This document shows, in pieces, positions 47,699 to 57,880 of a stretch of 64,000 nt of DNA. The DNA is from Bradyrhizobium sp. CER78 (lineage in GTDB: Bacteria > Pseudomonadota > Alphaproteobacteria > Rhizobiales > Xanthobacteraceae). The notes below the pieces were generated by a model, which was given only the letters and a program-made list of their open reading frames with translations, did not search any database and had not been told where the DNA came from. Made by a program: the position numbers and the translations under genes. The DNA is taken from NCBI RefSeq assembly GCF_029846235.1, contig NZ_JARVWP010000004.1:186001-250000 (forward strand), given 5' to 3'. Within the stretch, counting starts at the first letter, position 1; every line of letters begins with the position of its first letter.

Positions 47699-49978
47699 AT
47701 GACGGACGGATGGATTCGGCCGCAGCGGTTTGCTGCTTCGGCGTTGGTGGTGTTTTCGGTTGCTGCAGCGGACGAGGTGTTCGCGCAGACGCAGTTGCCG
47801 TCGGTGACGGTCGATGCGCCGTCGCATCGGCAAGCGGCGCGATCGCAGCAGCCTTCGCAACGGACCACGCGCGCGCGGAGCGCCTCACGCCGCGCAACAG
47901 TCGCCCCGGCGGGAGCGCAGCCGCAGGCCACGCAGCAAGCCGCCCGCACAGGCGGCGGACACGAGCGCGCCAACGGTCCGGTCGCCGGCTATCTGGCGCG
48001 GCAGAGCGCTGTTGGCACCAAGACCAGCACGCCGATCATCCAGACGCCGCAATCGGTGACGGTCATCAGCGCCGAGCAGATCCGCGACCAGAAGGTCGTC
48101 AGCAAATTCGACGAGGTGCTGCGCTACACGCCCGGCGTCGTCGGCGGTACCTTCGGCGCCGATTTCCGCAATGACTGGTTCCTGATCCGCGGCTTCCCCG
48201 CGCAGAACGAGTCGCTGTTCCTCGACGGCCTGCAGCTGTTCTACACCTCCTATGCGAGCTGGAAGCTGCAGCCCTTCAACCTCGAGCGCGTCGAGGTGCT
48301 GCGCGGCCCATCCGGCATCCTGTATGGCGGCTCGGCGCCGGGCGGCCTCGTCAACGCGGTGAGCAAGCTGCCGTCGGCCGAGCCCGTTCGCTACATCGAG
48401 ACCGGCGTCAATAATTTCGGCAACGCCTATACCCAGTTCGACATCGGCGGCGCGACGGCACCGCCCGGAGGCGGCCAGGTGCAGTATCGCCTCGTCGGCC
48501 AGGCCCAGGGCGGCGGCACGCAGACCGATTATGTCTACGACAACAATTTCTTCTTCGCCCCGTCAGTAACCTGGCGGCCCGATGCCGACACCAGCCTCAC
48601 CGTGTTCGGCCTGGCCTCGCACAGCAACACCCGCGCAGTGAACTTCCTGCCCTATGTCGGCACAGTCACCAACGCGCCGTTCGGCCGGATTCCAACCAGC
48701 CTGTTCGCCGGCGATCCCGGCGTCGATCAGTTCCGCCGCGATCAGGAGATGGTCGGCTACCAGTTCCAGAAGAGCGTGACCGACAGCGTCGACTTCCGCC
48801 AGAACGCGCGCATGGCCCATGTCGACGTCTATTATGCCGGCCTCTACGGGCTCGGCTACGCGACGACGCCGGCGGCCGCCGACATCAGCCGCGGCAATTT
48901 CTACACCCGCGGCATCGCCACGCAGCTTAACCTCGACAATCAGCTCGAATATCGCTTTGCGACCGGCGCGCTGCAGCACACCGCGCTGGTCGGCGTCGAT
49001 CTGAAATATTACGGCATCGACGACCGCCAGGGTTTTGGCGCGGGCACCAACCTGAACGTGCTCAATCCGGTCTACGGCAACAACCTGCCGTTCAGCGGGG
49101 CGCTGTATCAGAACGGCTATCTCACCCAGGGCATGGCCGGGCTCTATCTGCAAGATCAGGTCCAGCTCGACCGCCTGACGGTCGTGCTGTCGGGGCGTCA
49201 GGACTGGGTCGATCTCACCAACAACAACCGGATCGGCGCCTCGCAGGGCCGCGACGACAGCAAGTTCTCCGGCCGTGTCGGCGCGATTTACAATTTCGAC
49301 AGCGGCGTTGCGCCCTACGTCTCCTACATGACCGGCTACAATCCGGTGATCGGCACCAACGCCGCCGGCCAGTTGCTGCTGCCGGAAACCTCCGCGCAGA
49401 CCGAGGTCGGCGTCAAGTACGAGCCGGCCGGGCTCAACGCGCGGTTCGGCGTCGCGTATTTCGATCTCAAGCGCAAGAACGCGTTAACGACAGATCCGAA
49501 CAACACCCTGTTCCAGACCCAGAATGGCGAAGTCACCTCGCGCGGCGTCGAGCTCGAGGCGGTCGCGAACATCACGCGGGATTTCAAGCTGGTGGCGAGC
49601 TACACCAATTACGAGCTGTTCGTCAGCAAGGACCTCAATCCCGCACTGATCGGCACCGTGCCGACCAACACGCCTCGAGAGCTCGCCTCGGTCTGGACCG
49701 ACTACACCTTCCGCGAGGGTCCGCTCACGGACTTCGGCCTCGGTGGCGGCGTGCGCTATGTCGGCTCGTCCTTCGCCGACACCGCGAACACCGCGCGCGT
49801 TCCGAGCGTCGTGCTCGGCGACCTCGCCTTGCACTATGAATGGGACAACAATTGGCGCGCGGCGCTCAATGTCGTGAACGTGACCGACAAGATCTACGTC
49901 GCAAGCTGCGCCACCATTGGCTCCTGCTATTACGGCGACCGCCGGCGCATCACGGCAAGCATCGCCTATAAATGGTGA
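47699..49978 (+). CDS. TonB-dependent siderophore receptor (FhuA/FpvA-like, no STN domain)
   Basis: A 759-residue outer-membrane receptor. Signal peptide (ASALVVFSVAAADEVFAQ) is followed by a Gln/Arg/Ala-rich linker and the plug (TPIIQTPQSVTVISAEQIRDQKVVSKFDEVLRYTPGV, then FLIRGFPAQNESLFLDGLQL and NLERVEVLRGPSGILYGGSAPGGLVN). A beta-barrel with the C-terminal YGDRRRITASIAYKW follows. There is no N-terminal STN signalling domain, so it is not of the FecA type. Its ligand is probably a ferric siderophore. Confidence 0.94.
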   Translation: MTDGWIRPQRFAASALVVFSVAAADEVFAQTQLPSVTVDAPSHRQAARSQQPSQRTTRARSASRRATVAPAGAQPQATQQAARTGGGHERANGPVAGYLARQSAVGTKTSTPIIQTPQSVTVISAEQIRDQKVVSKFDEVLRYTPGVVGGTFGADFRNDWFLIRGFPAQNESLFLDGLQLFYTSYASWKLQPFNLERVEVLRGPSGILYGGSAPGGLVNAVSKLPSAEPVRYIETGVNNFGNAYTQFDIGGATAPPGGGQVQYRLVGQAQGGGTQTDYVYDNNFFFAPSVTWRPDADTSLTVFGLASHSNTRAVNFLPYVGTVTNAPFGRIPTSLFAGDPGVDQFRRDQEMVGYQFQKSVTDSVDFRQNARMAHVDVYYAGLYGLGYATTPAAADISRGNFYTRGIATQLNLDNQLEYRFATGALQHTALVGVDLKYYGIDDRQGFGAGTNLNVLNPVYGNNLPFSGALYQNGYLTQGMAGLYLQDQVQLDRLTVVLSGRQDWVDLTNNNRIGASQGRDDSKFSGRVGAIYNFDSGVAPYVSYMTGYNPVIGTNAAGQLLLPETSAQTEVGVKYEPAGLNARFGVAYFDLKRKNALTTDPNNTLFQTQNGEVTSRGVELEAVANITRDFKLVASYTNYELFVSKDLNPALIGTVPTNTPRELASVWTDYTFREGPLTDFGLGGGVRYVGSSFADTANTARVPSVVLGDLALHYEWDNNWRAALNVVNVTDKIYVASCATIGSCYYGDRRRITASIAYKW

Positions 49979-50014
49979 GCACGCCGCGAAACATTTCGTT
50001 CACAAAACTATAAT

Positions 50015-50047
50015 CGAGAGGCGGCGTTCGGCCGTCTCTCCTTTTTT
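50015..50047 (+). terminator. TonB receptor terminator
   Basis: Stem GAGAGGCGGC / GCCGTCTCTC (one G-U pair) with loop GTTCG, then a CTTTTTT tail. It starts 37 bases after the stop. Confidence 0.82.
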
Positions 50048-50119
50048 CAGCGCCGTCAGGGTGGTGTCAGCATGTCGCGCTAGGTTTGCGCTGCGGCAAC
50101 GCTTTGCCGCGCCCAGACT

Positions 50120-50157
50120 GGCCCGCTCCGAAATGCGAGCCCCGGAGCGGGCCTTTT
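50120..50157 (+). terminator. Second terminator-like hairpin
   Basis: Perfect 11-base stem GGCCCGCTCCG / CGGAGCGGGCC with a 12-base loop and TTTT. The 70-base interval after the receptor terminator may contain a short transcript or simply hold a backup stop. Confidence 0.55.
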
Positions 50158-50197
50158 ACGTGCCGAGGTTCCCGCTGCCGCCGAGCGCGGGTCGACG

Positions 50198-50494
50198 TCA
50201 GAAGGCATTCCTGAACTGCGCGACATAGTCGGGGCTCCCATAGACCCACATCGGCTCGTCGCATTGTTGCGATCCAAGATCGTTCGTGCAGGCCGCACTC
50301 CACGGCGGCGCTGCGATCTGGCGGCCGACGATCCCGTATCCCTGCGATCGGCTGCCGATGATCGGTTGCGCGCCGGCGCGCGCGAGATGGCCGCTCTTGT
50401 CGGTTCGCACGTGCGCCACGGCTTGGGGCATCAGAACCTGGGTCGTGAGCGATGGCGCCAGCAGCAGCGCCGCCAGAAGGTATGTGGTCTTCAT
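50198..50494 (-). CDS. Small secreted hypothetical protein (98 aa)
   Basis: The 98-residue protein has a clear signal peptide (TTYLLAALLLAPSLTT) with a candidate AVA cleavage, and two cysteines (CTNDLGSQQC) that could form a disulfide. No family is recognised. It lies between the TonB receptor and the tct operon on the minus strand. Confidence 0.75.
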   Translation of the reverse strand: MKTTYLLAALLLAPSLTTQVLMPQAVAHVRTDKSGHLARAGAQPIIGSRSQGYGIVGRQIAAPPWSAACTNDLGSQQCDEPMWVYGSPDYVAQFRNAF

Positions 50495-50615
50495 CGTTCA
50501 GCCGCCTTGATTGAGCCTCGCGGAGCGAGGCATGTACGTTGCTGAACGGAAGACTGGGACCGCAGTCCGGATATTTCCGGATCACGCGAATGTTTTGGCG
50601 GTGTCGCACCGCGCG

Positions 50616-52115
50616 CTAATCCTCGTTGGCCTTGAACCGCCCGAGTCCCCTGAGCACGAACGGCGCCAGCAACGCGATCAGCGCGATGCCGAGCAGCGTC
50701 GCCGACATCGGGCTTTGCAGCAGCACCATGGGATCGCCGAGGCTGATCGCCAGCGCGCGGCGCAGCTGGCTTTCCGCGATCGGCCCGAGGATCAATCCGA
50801 TCACGACAGGTGCGATCGGGAAATCGAACCGCCGCATCAGGAAACCCATCACGCCGAACGCCGCCAGCATCGACAATTCGACGACCGACGGTTTTGCCGC
50901 GATCGTACCCATGGTTGCGAACACCAGGATGCCGGCATAGAGCCATGGCTGCGGGATCGCGAGCAGCCGCACCCACAAGCCGACCAGCGGCAGGTTGAGC
51001 ACCAGCAGCATGCCGTTGGCGATGAACAGGCTCGCGATCAGACCCCACACCAGATCGGGCCGCTCGGCGAACAGCAGCGGCCCCGGATTGAGGCCATATT
51101 GCTGGAAGCCCGCCAGCATCATCGCCGCGGTGGCCGAGGTCGGCAGTCCGAGCGTCAGCAGCGGCACCAGCGTGCCGGCGGCGGAGGCGTTATTGGCGGC
51201 TTCGGGTCCAGCGACGCCCTCGATCGCGCCCTTGCCGAATTCCTCCGGATGTTTGGTCAGCCGGCGCTCGGTGGAATAGGACAGGAACGTCGGGATCTCG
51301 GCGCCGCCGGCCGGCAGCGCGCCGATCGGAAAGCCGAACAGGGTGCCGCGCAGCCACGGCTTCCACGAGCGTCGCCAATCCTCGCGCGTCATCCACAGCG
51401 AGCCGCGCACCGGCTCGAGCTTCTCCTCGGCGTGATGGCGGCGCGAGGCGACATAGAGCGCCTCCCCCACCGCGAACAGGCCGACCGCGAGCGTCGTCAC
51501 CTCGACGCCGTCGAGCAGCTCCGGAATACCGAACGCAAGCCGCGCCTGACCGGTCAGCTTGTCGATGCCGACGAGGCCGAGCGTCAGCCCGATGAACAGG
51601 CTGGTGAGGCCACGGACCGGCGAGTCGCCGAACGTCGCCGACACCGTGACGAAGGCGACGCACATCAGTGCGAAATAATCCTCCGGCCCGAACCGAACCG
51701 CGAAATCGACCAGCCAGGGCGCGAGGAACGCGAGCCCGATGGTGGCGATGGTGCCGGCTACGAACGAGCCGATTGCCGAGGTCGCCAGCGCCGGGCCGCC
51801 GCGGCCGGCCTTGGCCATCTTGTTGCCCTCGAGCGCCGTCGCCATCGACGCGCTCTCGCCCGGCGTGTTGATCAGGATCGCGGTGGTCGATCCGCCGTAC
51901 ATGCCGCCGTAATAGATGCCGGCGAACATGATCAGCGAGCCGCCAGGATCGAGCTTGTAGGTCACCGGCAGCAGCAGCGCGACCGTCAGCGCCGGGCCGA
52001 TGCCCGGCAACACGCCGACCGCGGTGCCGAGGAACACGCCGATCAGGGCGTAGAGCAGATTCATCGGCTGCATGGCGACCGCCATGCCATGCGCCAGCGC
52101 GGCGAAGGTGTCCAT
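50616..52115 (-). CDS. tctA: Tripartite tricarboxylate transporter large membrane subunit TctA
   Basis: A 499-residue membrane protein with about eleven to twelve helices. The signature [61 protein letters not shown] and [26 protein letters not shown] are characteristic of TctA. The start at 52115 overlaps the tctB stop as TGATG. It is last in a tctC-tctB-tctA operon transporting a carboxylate with proton or sodium coupling. Confidence 0.94.
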   Translation of the reverse strand: MDTFAALAHGMAVAMQPMNLLYALIGVFLGTAVGVLPGIGPALTVALLLPVTYKLDPGGSLIMFAGIYYGGMYGGSTTAILINTPGESASMATALEGNKMAKAGRGGPALATSAIGSFVAGTIATIGLAFLAPWLVDFAVRFGPEDYFALMCVAFVTVSATFGDSPVRGLTSLFIGLTLGLVGIDKLTGQARLAFGIPELLDGVEVTTLAVGLFAVGEALYVASRRHHAEEKLEPVRGSLWMTREDWRRSWKPWLRGTLFGFPIGALPAGGAEIPTFLSYSTERRLTKHPEEFGKGAIEGVAGPEAANNASAAGTLVPLLTLGLPTSATAAMMLAGFQQYGLNPGPLLFAERPDLVWGLIASLFIANGMLLVLNLPLVGLWVRLLAIPQPWLYAGILVFATMGTIAAKPSVVELSMLAAFGVMGFLMRRFDFPIAPVVIGLILGPIAESQLRRALAISLGDPMVLLQSPMSATLLGIALIALLAPFVLRGLGRFKANED

Positions 52116-52615
52116 CACAGCAGTCGCTCCAGCGGGCCGGCAGGAAGGCTCAGCGTCAACAGTTTGTCGAACGCGAGGTAGATGAGCGTCGTGATGACGA
52201 GCGCGATGGCGGAGTCTGCCAGGACGGCGCGTCGGCCGAACGCGGCCGACGTGGTGACGAACAGCGCCGAGGTGGCAAGGATGAAGCCGCCGCCGAAGCC
52301 GATGATGCCGATTAACAGCGCCAGGCCGCCGATGATCAGCCACACCGGCATCGGATCCATGCTCTCGCGCGGCGGCAAGTTGCCGCGCAACGCGTCGATC
52401 AGATTGCCGACCGCGAGGATGACGAGGCCGATCGCGATGACGACAGGCATCGCTTCCGGCCCCATGCCGTACATCGTGGTGGACGGCAGCTTGCTCGCGT
52501 CCCACACCAGCACCGCGGCGAGCACGGCCAGCGCGGCCGCGATGACGACGCCGACGCGATCGAGGCGCCGAACCGGCGCGCGCGGCAGGTTTTCGGAAGC
52601 CGTGTCCGGCGTCAT
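52115..52615 (-). CDS. tctB: Tripartite tricarboxylate transporter small membrane subunit TctB
   Basis: A 166-residue protein with four hydrophobic helices, matching TctB. It lies between tctC and tctA with ATGA/TGATG overlaps at both ends, so all three subunits are translationally coupled. Confidence 0.88.
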   Translation of the reverse strand: MTPDTASENLPRAPVRRLDRVGVVIAAALAVLAAVLVWDASKLPSTTMYGMGPEAMPVVIAIGLVILAVGNLIDALRGNLPPRESMDPMPVWLIIGGLALLIGIIGFGGGFILATSALFVTTSAAFGRRAVLADSAIALVITTLIYLAFDKLLTLSLPAGPLERLL

Positions 52616-53580
52616 GACTTCACGAGGCCGACCGACTTCAGCACCTCGGTGACGCGCGCGATTTCCTTCTTCAGGAAATCCGCGAACGCGTCGCCGCCGA
52701 GATACGCATCATCCCAACCCTTCTGCTTCAGGATCTCCTTCCAGGCATCGGACTTCACCATCTTCTCGACGGCATCGCTCAACACCTTGCGCTGCTCCGG
52801 CGTGATGCCAGGCGGCGCCACCACCGAGCGCCAGTTCGCCAGCACGAGATCGATGCCCTGCTCCTTGAAGGTCGGGATGTCGACGCCGGGCAGACGTTGC
52901 GCAGAGGTCAGGCCGAGCGCCCGCAGCTTGCCGGCCTTGATCTGGCCCTCGTATTCGCTGAGGCCGGAAATGCCGGCCGTGACCTTGCCGCCGAGAATCG
53001 CGGCAAGGGATTCACCGCCACCGGAGAACGGAATGTAGTTGATCTTCTTCGCGTCGGCCCCGACCGCGCCCGCGAACAGCGCCGCCATCACGTGATCGAC
53101 GCCGCCGGCCGAGCCGCCGGCAAAGGTCACCTTCGCGATATCGGCCTTGACCGCGGCGGCGAGATCCTGCGCCGTCTTCAGCGGTGAATTCGCCGGCACC
53201 ACGATGACCTGGATCTCCTCGGTGAGGCGCGCGATCGGCGTCACCTGATCCAGCGTCACCGGCGACTTGTTCATGGCGAGCGCGCCGACCATGACGAAGC
53301 CGTTGACCATCATCTGGTTGCCGTCGCCCTTGGCGCCGTTGACGAACTGCGCGATGCCGACGCTGCCGCCGGCGCCGGGAACATTGGTGACCTGGACGCT
53401 GCGCGCGACGCCGGCGGCGACCAGCGCCTGCTGCATCGAGCGCGCGGTCTGATCCCAGCCACCGCCCGGCGCCGCCGGCGCCATCAGCTTGAGCTCGAGC
53501 TGCTGCGCGGCCGCCGGGCCGCTCGCCCCAACAAGCAGCGCGACGACCGCGCCGAACAGGCGCATGCGGGACGAGATCAT
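52612..53580 (-). CDS. tctC: TctC-type periplasmic substrate-binding protein
   Basis: A 322-residue binding protein with a signal peptide ([25 protein letters not shown]). It continues [43 protein letters not shown] and [22 protein letters not shown], the Bug/TctC family. The start at 53580 follows AGGAGGAAG. It is the first gene of the tct operon. The substrate is probably a di- or tricarboxylate. Confidence 0.93.
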   Translation of the reverse strand: MISSRMRLFGAVVALLVGASGPAAAQQLELKLMAPAAPGGGWDQTARSMQQALVAAGVARSVQVTNVPGAGGSVGIAQFVNGAKGDGNQMMVNGFVMVGALAMNKSPVTLDQVTPIARLTEEIQVIVVPANSPLKTAQDLAAAVKADIAKVTFAGGSAGGVDHVMAALFAGAVGADAKKINYIPFSGGGESLAAILGGKVTAGISGLSEYEGQIKAGKLRALGLTSAQRLPGVDIPTFKEQGIDLVLANWRSVVAPPGITPEQRKVLSDAVEKMVKSDAWKEILKQKGWDDAYLGGDAFADFLKKEIARVTEVLKSVGLVKS

Positions 53581-53870
53581 GGGGCTTCCTCCTGAAATTT
53601 TCAGATGCAGCCCGCCGATCGCTGGCCGCATCCGGTCATGTGGTCGCATCGCCAGCCAGAAGCGTGGTCCCATCGGGTATGGAATCGCTCGTCGGTCGCG
53701 CGTCTGCGTACCCCTAGCGACCATTCGCCTCAGCATTCGGCAAGCCGGGCAGCGCAGCCAAGCCGTGCAGCAAATCGCCGCACCTCGCCGGTCCGTTTTC
53801 GCTTGCCTTGACTGGAGTCGTACGGCGGCAGGACGCCCGCCGGCTCCGGCGCGTTGCTAGGAATGTCCGT

Positions 53871-54716
53871 TCAGGCGGCTTCGCCGCGGCCGACCGCCTG
53901 GATCTTCTCCCAAACGTGGTCAGGCTTGGGAACGTCGATGTTGAAGATCGTCTTGAACGTATCGGCGAGATGATCCGCGCTCGTGATGCGTTGTTCGCTC
54001 ACGCTGTCTGCCGTCACGCGACATAGGCAGTCGTTCTTCAAGGCAACATAGCCATTCTCGGTATGCAGAATGAGCGCCAGCGCGCTTGTGAACGGCGAGC
54101 CGGGATCCTGCGTCAGCCAGCAAAGCGTAGCAGCCATCTTGGCCTCATCGCTGTAATCGGGCTGAAAATCGAAACTGTGCGCCATGCCGCGCGCATGGTT
54201 CTTGAAGCGTAGCCAGCCATCGTCTGTCGGTACGATCGAAAACTCGAAACCACGGTCGCTGATCGGTCCGGCGGCGAGAGGCACCGGTTCGACAATGGCG
54301 TCCCCCAAGCCGACATCGGCAAGGTACGGCCGGTCGAGATCGACACGCAGAGCCAGATGATTGCCGATGACGAGGTCGCCCATGACCTCACGGTCGACGG
54401 CGCCGCACAGGCGGGTCACGCGGAAACCGAGCGCGGTGAGCGCCGCGCCGAACAGACCGTTCATCTCGTAGCACCAGCCGCCGCGCCTGCCCTCCACCAT
54501 TTTGGCGAAGGCTGTGGCCGGGGCGATCGAGCACGGCCATCCCATGAAAGCATCCAGCGCGTCCCAGGTGAAGGCCATCAGATGGGCGCGGTGAAGTCTC
54601 GACAGGCTGTCGACATCGAGAGAGACCGGCCGGCCGACCCCGATCCTCGCGAGATAGGCGTCCAGTTGGCCGGACGTCAGGGTCATTCCATTTTCGCTTG
54701 AAGAGACGTGTGTCAT
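53871..54716 (-). CDS. Arylamine N-acetyltransferase
   Basis: A 281-residue enzyme acetylating arylamines with acetyl-CoA. The catalytic triad is visible: Cys in EGRRGGWCYEMNGLFG (~80), His in GNHLALRVDLD (~119), Asp in YLADVGLGDAI (~135). The N-terminal YLARIGVGRP is also family-typical. The ATG at 54716 is used, with 54686 possible. It lies at the left of an accessory patch beside a glycosyltransferase. Confidence 0.9.
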   Translation of the reverse strand: MTHVSSSENGMTLTSGQLDAYLARIGVGRPVSLDVDSLSRLHRAHLMAFTWDALDAFMGWPCSIAPATAFAKMVEGRRGGWCYEMNGLFGAALTALGFRVTRLCGAVDREVMGDLVIGNHLALRVDLDRPYLADVGLGDAIVEPVPLAAGPISDRGFEFSIVPTDDGWLRFKNHARGMAHSFDFQPDYSDEAKMAATLCWLTQDPGSPFTSALALILHTENGYVALKNDCLCRVTADSVSEQRITSADHLADTFKTIFNIDVPKPDHVWEKIQAVGRGEAA

Positions 54717-54776
54717 CCTTCGGTTTCCTCTCGATGGACCGATTTCGAGGTTTCAGCCTCGATCAGCTTGTGCCAA

Positions 54777-56096
54777 TCACGCAGCGGACGGAGCTCCCTG
54801 GGAAGACCTCAGTACGAAGTCTTCGATTTCTGCGACGAGCCGTGCAGGCGCCGGGCCTTCCGCAGCGATGGCACGCGCAAGAACCACCGCCCGCTCTGCA
54901 AAGCTCGGCTCGGAAAGGACGCGCCGCACGGCCTCGCCGATCATTTGCGGAGTTGCTGAAAGATCGAGGCGCAGACCCGCGCCGTGATAGTCGACGCGCG
55001 CGGCGTTGTCGTTCTGATCGCGCCCCATCGGCAGAACGACGAGAGGGACGCCGTGGCTCAGCGATCGCATGACCGTTCCGTGCCCGCCGTGGGTGACGAC
55101 GACGCGGGCTTTGGTCAGGATGTCCTCATGCGCCGCACTGGGAAGAATGGTGACATTCGCCGACGATTGAAGGCGTAGTCCCTCGAGGGCTTTGCCAAGG
55201 GTGACGACCACCTCGACCGGCTCGTCCGCCAAACCGGATATCACCCGCTGCAGCACATCGGCCTGCCGCTGATTGGTGGTGCTGAACGACACGAGCACGA
55301 GAGGCCGCCTCTCGCGCGCCGGCGGGCTCGTCCAGCGTTCGCGGGCCCAGCTCGGCATCTCCAGCAGCGGCCCCACATAGCGCACATGATCCGGCAGGCG
55401 CTCGGTGGGAAAATCGAAGCTGCTGCTAGTGGCAAGGAGATGGCGGCCGGCGCTCAAGGGCTGTTCGTGGACATGGGCCAGGGGCGCGAGGCCGAAATGG
55501 GCACGGGCAGCGTTGAGGCTCGGCAGGAAGCCGTCCCATAATTGCTCGGCCGTGGCCGAGGCCTCGGCGTCGCGCGCTCTGTCCGCCGCCGAGCGGGCGG
55601 GCTGAAAGCCCGGACCGAACGGTGGATGTCCGGGGAGAGGCCAAAGCGAGATGTTGCTTGCGAGCAAGGCCGTCGGAACCTTGGCAATTTCGCCCGCCAA
55701 CATGCTGCCGAACAGCATATCCGTGCCGAGAAGGATATCGGACGGCTCCGCTGCCAGCGCTTCGAGAATATCCTCGGCATGGGATCGCGCTGGTCCGACG
55801 AAGACCCGTTCGCACCCTCTTTGAAAGCCGGCCAGGGGATCGGTGGTTTCCCAATCGCGCACGTAGCAGCTTTCGGGTGCGCGATCGCGACGGTTCGGCG
55901 CGCGCTTCCAGGGCAGGAATCGAGCCCCCGCCTCGATCGCCTCCGCTCGCATCGTGTCGTCGGCGATCAGCCGTACGTCGTGGCCCCGAGCGACGAGGGC
56001 GCGCACGGCCTCGAGCGTCGGCGGCACGTTGCCGCCACCTTCCCAACTGACCGCCACGATGCGCAGATGCGGCCCCGCATCCGTCGTTTCCGTCAT
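54777..56096 (-). CDS. MGT/UGT-family glycosyltransferase
   Basis: A 439-residue GT1-type enzyme. The N-terminal domain begins LRIVAVSWEGGGNVPPTLEAVRALVARGHDVRLIAD. The C-terminal domain contains VTLGKALEGLRLQSSANVTILPSAAHEDILTKARVVVTHGGHGTVMRSLSHGVPLVVLPMGRDQNDNAARVDYHGAG, the donor-binding motif of macrolide and sterol glycosyltransferases. It probably adds a sugar to a small hydrophobic acceptor. It sits next to a TetR gene that may control it, 29 bases apart. Confidence 0.9.
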   Translation of the reverse strand: MTETTDAGPHLRIVAVSWEGGGNVPPTLEAVRALVARGHDVRLIADDTMRAEAIEAGARFLPWKRAPNRRDRAPESCYVRDWETTDPLAGFQRGCERVFVGPARSHAEDILEALAAEPSDILLGTDMLFGSMLAGEIAKVPTALLASNISLWPLPGHPPFGPGFQPARSAADRARDAEASATAEQLWDGFLPSLNAARAHFGLAPLAHVHEQPLSAGRHLLATSSSFDFPTERLPDHVRYVGPLLEMPSWARERWTSPPARERRPLVLVSFSTTNQRQADVLQRVISGLADEPVEVVVTLGKALEGLRLQSSANVTILPSAAHEDILTKARVVVTHGGHGTVMRSLSHGVPLVVLPMGRDQNDNAARVDYHGAGLRLDLSATPQMIGEAVRRVLSEPSFAERAVVLARAIAAEGPAPARLVAEIEDFVLRSSQGAPSAA

Positions 56097-56125
56097 TGCG
56101 TTGGTCCTTCTCGATGCAGACCGGA

Positions 56126-56722
56126 TCAGTTCGCCCTGCCCTCACGCAGCAGGCGCTCGATCGCCTGCGTCATGAGCCGGTGGGTCTTCGCCGCCGAATG
56201 TCCTTGCGCCCGACGCAGCAGATGCCAGATCCAAACATCGGTCTGGACCAACAACTGCGCGAGCCGATCGCCTCGAGCCTGGCCATCGAGCTTGTCGAGC
56301 CATGCCCCGAATACGTCCTCGATCCACTTGCGATGAGCTTTGCGTCCGCGATCGAGGATGGCAGCGAACTCGGGAATGCGCGCTTCCTGGCTGAGGGTTC
56401 GCACGATGATGTCGCCGGTGCGTTCGTAATCGTCCGTCAGGAGCCTGACGATGTCCGCCACGCTTTGGGCCGGCGTGCTCCAGCGTTGGGCCTGGATCGA
56501 GACGTCCATCTGGGCAGCCATGGCGCTGAGCACGCCGGTCTTGGAGCCGAAGCGCCGTATCACGGTCTGGCGGGTGGTGCCGGCCGCCGCAGCGATGTCG
56601 TCGAGAGTGATCTCGTCGAACCAGCGTTCTTCGAGGAGCGCTCTCAATGCGTCGACGATCTGCCGCTCGGTATCCTGAACTGCATCGGCGCGCGCCGACT
56701 GGCGATAGGCTCGCGGAGACAT
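56126..56722 (-). CDS. TetR-family transcriptional regulator
   Basis: A 198-residue regulator. The N-terminal helix-turn-helix is IVDALRALLEERWFDEITLDDIAAAAGTTRQTVIRRFGSKTGVLSAMA (~20-68), followed by a ligand-binding helical domain. The start at 56722 (MSPRAYRQSAR) is chosen. It lies just upstream of the glycosyltransferase on the same strand. A decayed copy of its N-terminal part is at 58425-58634. Confidence 0.9.
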   Translation of the reverse strand: MSPRAYRQSARADAVQDTERQIVDALRALLEERWFDEITLDDIAAAAGTTRQTVIRRFGSKTGVLSAMAAQMDVSIQAQRWSTPAQSVADIVRLLTDDYERTGDIIVRTLSQEARIPEFAAILDRGRKAHRKWIEDVFGAWLDKLDGQARGDRLAQLLVQTDVWIWHLLRRAQGHSAAKTHRLMTQAIERLLREGRAN

Positions 56723-56895
56723 GCGTCGATCCTTCAAAGCAATCACTTGGTCGCCCGGTACACCATGCAACTCCCGCGTTCGAGCTTCCAGTTCAAATTG
56801 ATCATACCGCGCGCGTTCTGCGGTGAGCATGACGAAAAGCGCTTCATGAACTTCGTCCTGTCATTGGCACGCGATGCTCACATATGCCGGCCGGG

Positions 56896-57339
56896 CTATT
56901 CGATGGGAGCGTTGATCATGCTGCATTGGATTTTGACCGCCAGCATGTTGTCCGGTTTCGTGTCCTGCGGTGGGACCACCGCGACAGCGGCCTCAGCCTC
57001 CGCTTTGGGCATGCCTACGCCGCCGACCAGGATATCGAGGGCCATCTTCTTGCTGCTGTCGATCAGGCTGGGGTCGTGTTTGAAGGCGCTGCACAGCTGA
57101 CCGGCTTGGACGAGTCCTAAGGCATACTCTTTGATCATCGCCTTTTTCTCTTCAGGCGTGAATTCCGGAATCTTCATTCCAGTCTGCCTTTCGATCTGTT
57201 TGGCTCTCTCTTGCGCCTGGCGCAACACGTCGCTGTGGCCGTCGGTCTGCTGGGCGTGAAGCAGCTGCGCGCCAGGGGTGAGCGCCGCTGTGACAAGCAG
57301 GGCAAGAAGGCCACCGCGAGCTATCAGGATCGTCCGCAT
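56896..57339 (-). CDS. Secreted hypothetical protein (147 aa)
   Basis: A 147-residue protein with a signal peptide (MRTILIARGGLLALLVTAALTPGAQLLHAQ), then a charged helical region with KIPEFTPEEKKAMIKEYALGLVQAGQLCSAF. Two cysteines (QLCSAF, KIQCSM) could pair. The start at 57339 replaces a longer frame lacking a signal. Together with the neighbour upstream it forms a minus-strand pair of secreted proteins. No known family. Confidence 0.7.
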   Translation of the reverse strand: MRTILIARGGLLALLVTAALTPGAQLLHAQQTDGHSDVLRQAQERAKQIERQTGMKIPEFTPEEKKAMIKEYALGLVQAGQLCSAFKHDPSLIDSSKKMALDILVGGVGMPKAEAEAAVAVVPPQDTKPDNMLAVKIQCSMINAPIE

Positions 57340-57376
57340 TTGATACCCTCGCGGTGTGTCGTCCTTCCGGGAGCCG

Positions 57377-57685
57377 TCAGAATCCCCTCCGCCGTCGCTC
57401 CGCCTGCCATGCCTTGTCTTCCCTGCTGCCTGGAACATAAGGAGACACAAGAATCCCGCCGATCATCGTTCCGCCTCGCTTCATTTCAGCGATGCGTCGC
57501 GCTCGTTCCGCCGGCGAAACAAAATTCCGACCGGCCTTGTATGGCTGTCCGGGACCATCATGGGTGGTCATACAAAGCGGCTCACCGCTCCTCGAGCGGC
57601 CGACCACTTTGCAGGCACTGGCGGAATCCATCTGGAGCGCAAACAGCGGCGCCAGAGCGAAGAGCAAGACGTATTTTCTGGTCAT
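57377..57685 (-). CDS. Small secreted hypothetical protein (102 aa)
   Basis: A 102-residue protein with a signal peptide (MTRKYVLLFALAPLFALQMDSASA) followed by CKVVGRSRSGEPLCMTTHDG, with two cysteines, and a basic tail ending ERRRRGF. The start at 57685 is used. It is 37 bases upstream of the secreted 147-residue gene on the same strand. No known family. Confidence 0.68.
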   Translation of the reverse strand: MTRKYVLLFALAPLFALQMDSASACKVVGRSRSGEPLCMTTHDGPGQPYKAGRNFVSPAERARRIAEMKRGGTMIGGILVSPYVPGSREDKAWQAERRRRGF

Positions 57686-57880
57686 GACTTTTCCCTTTTC
57701 AAGGAGCCGCACCTTCAGTCGATCAAGGCACCGAATGTCGTCGCGCGCCGCGTAATGAGTGCGCTTCGCTTCCGCGACGTTGGCGATCTCGTGTCTTGTT
57801 CGGCATGTCCGTCAGCCCGACCATGGTCAGGCCGCCGGAGATGCGTTGTGACGGCGTACCGTCGTCATGGCCGACACGCT

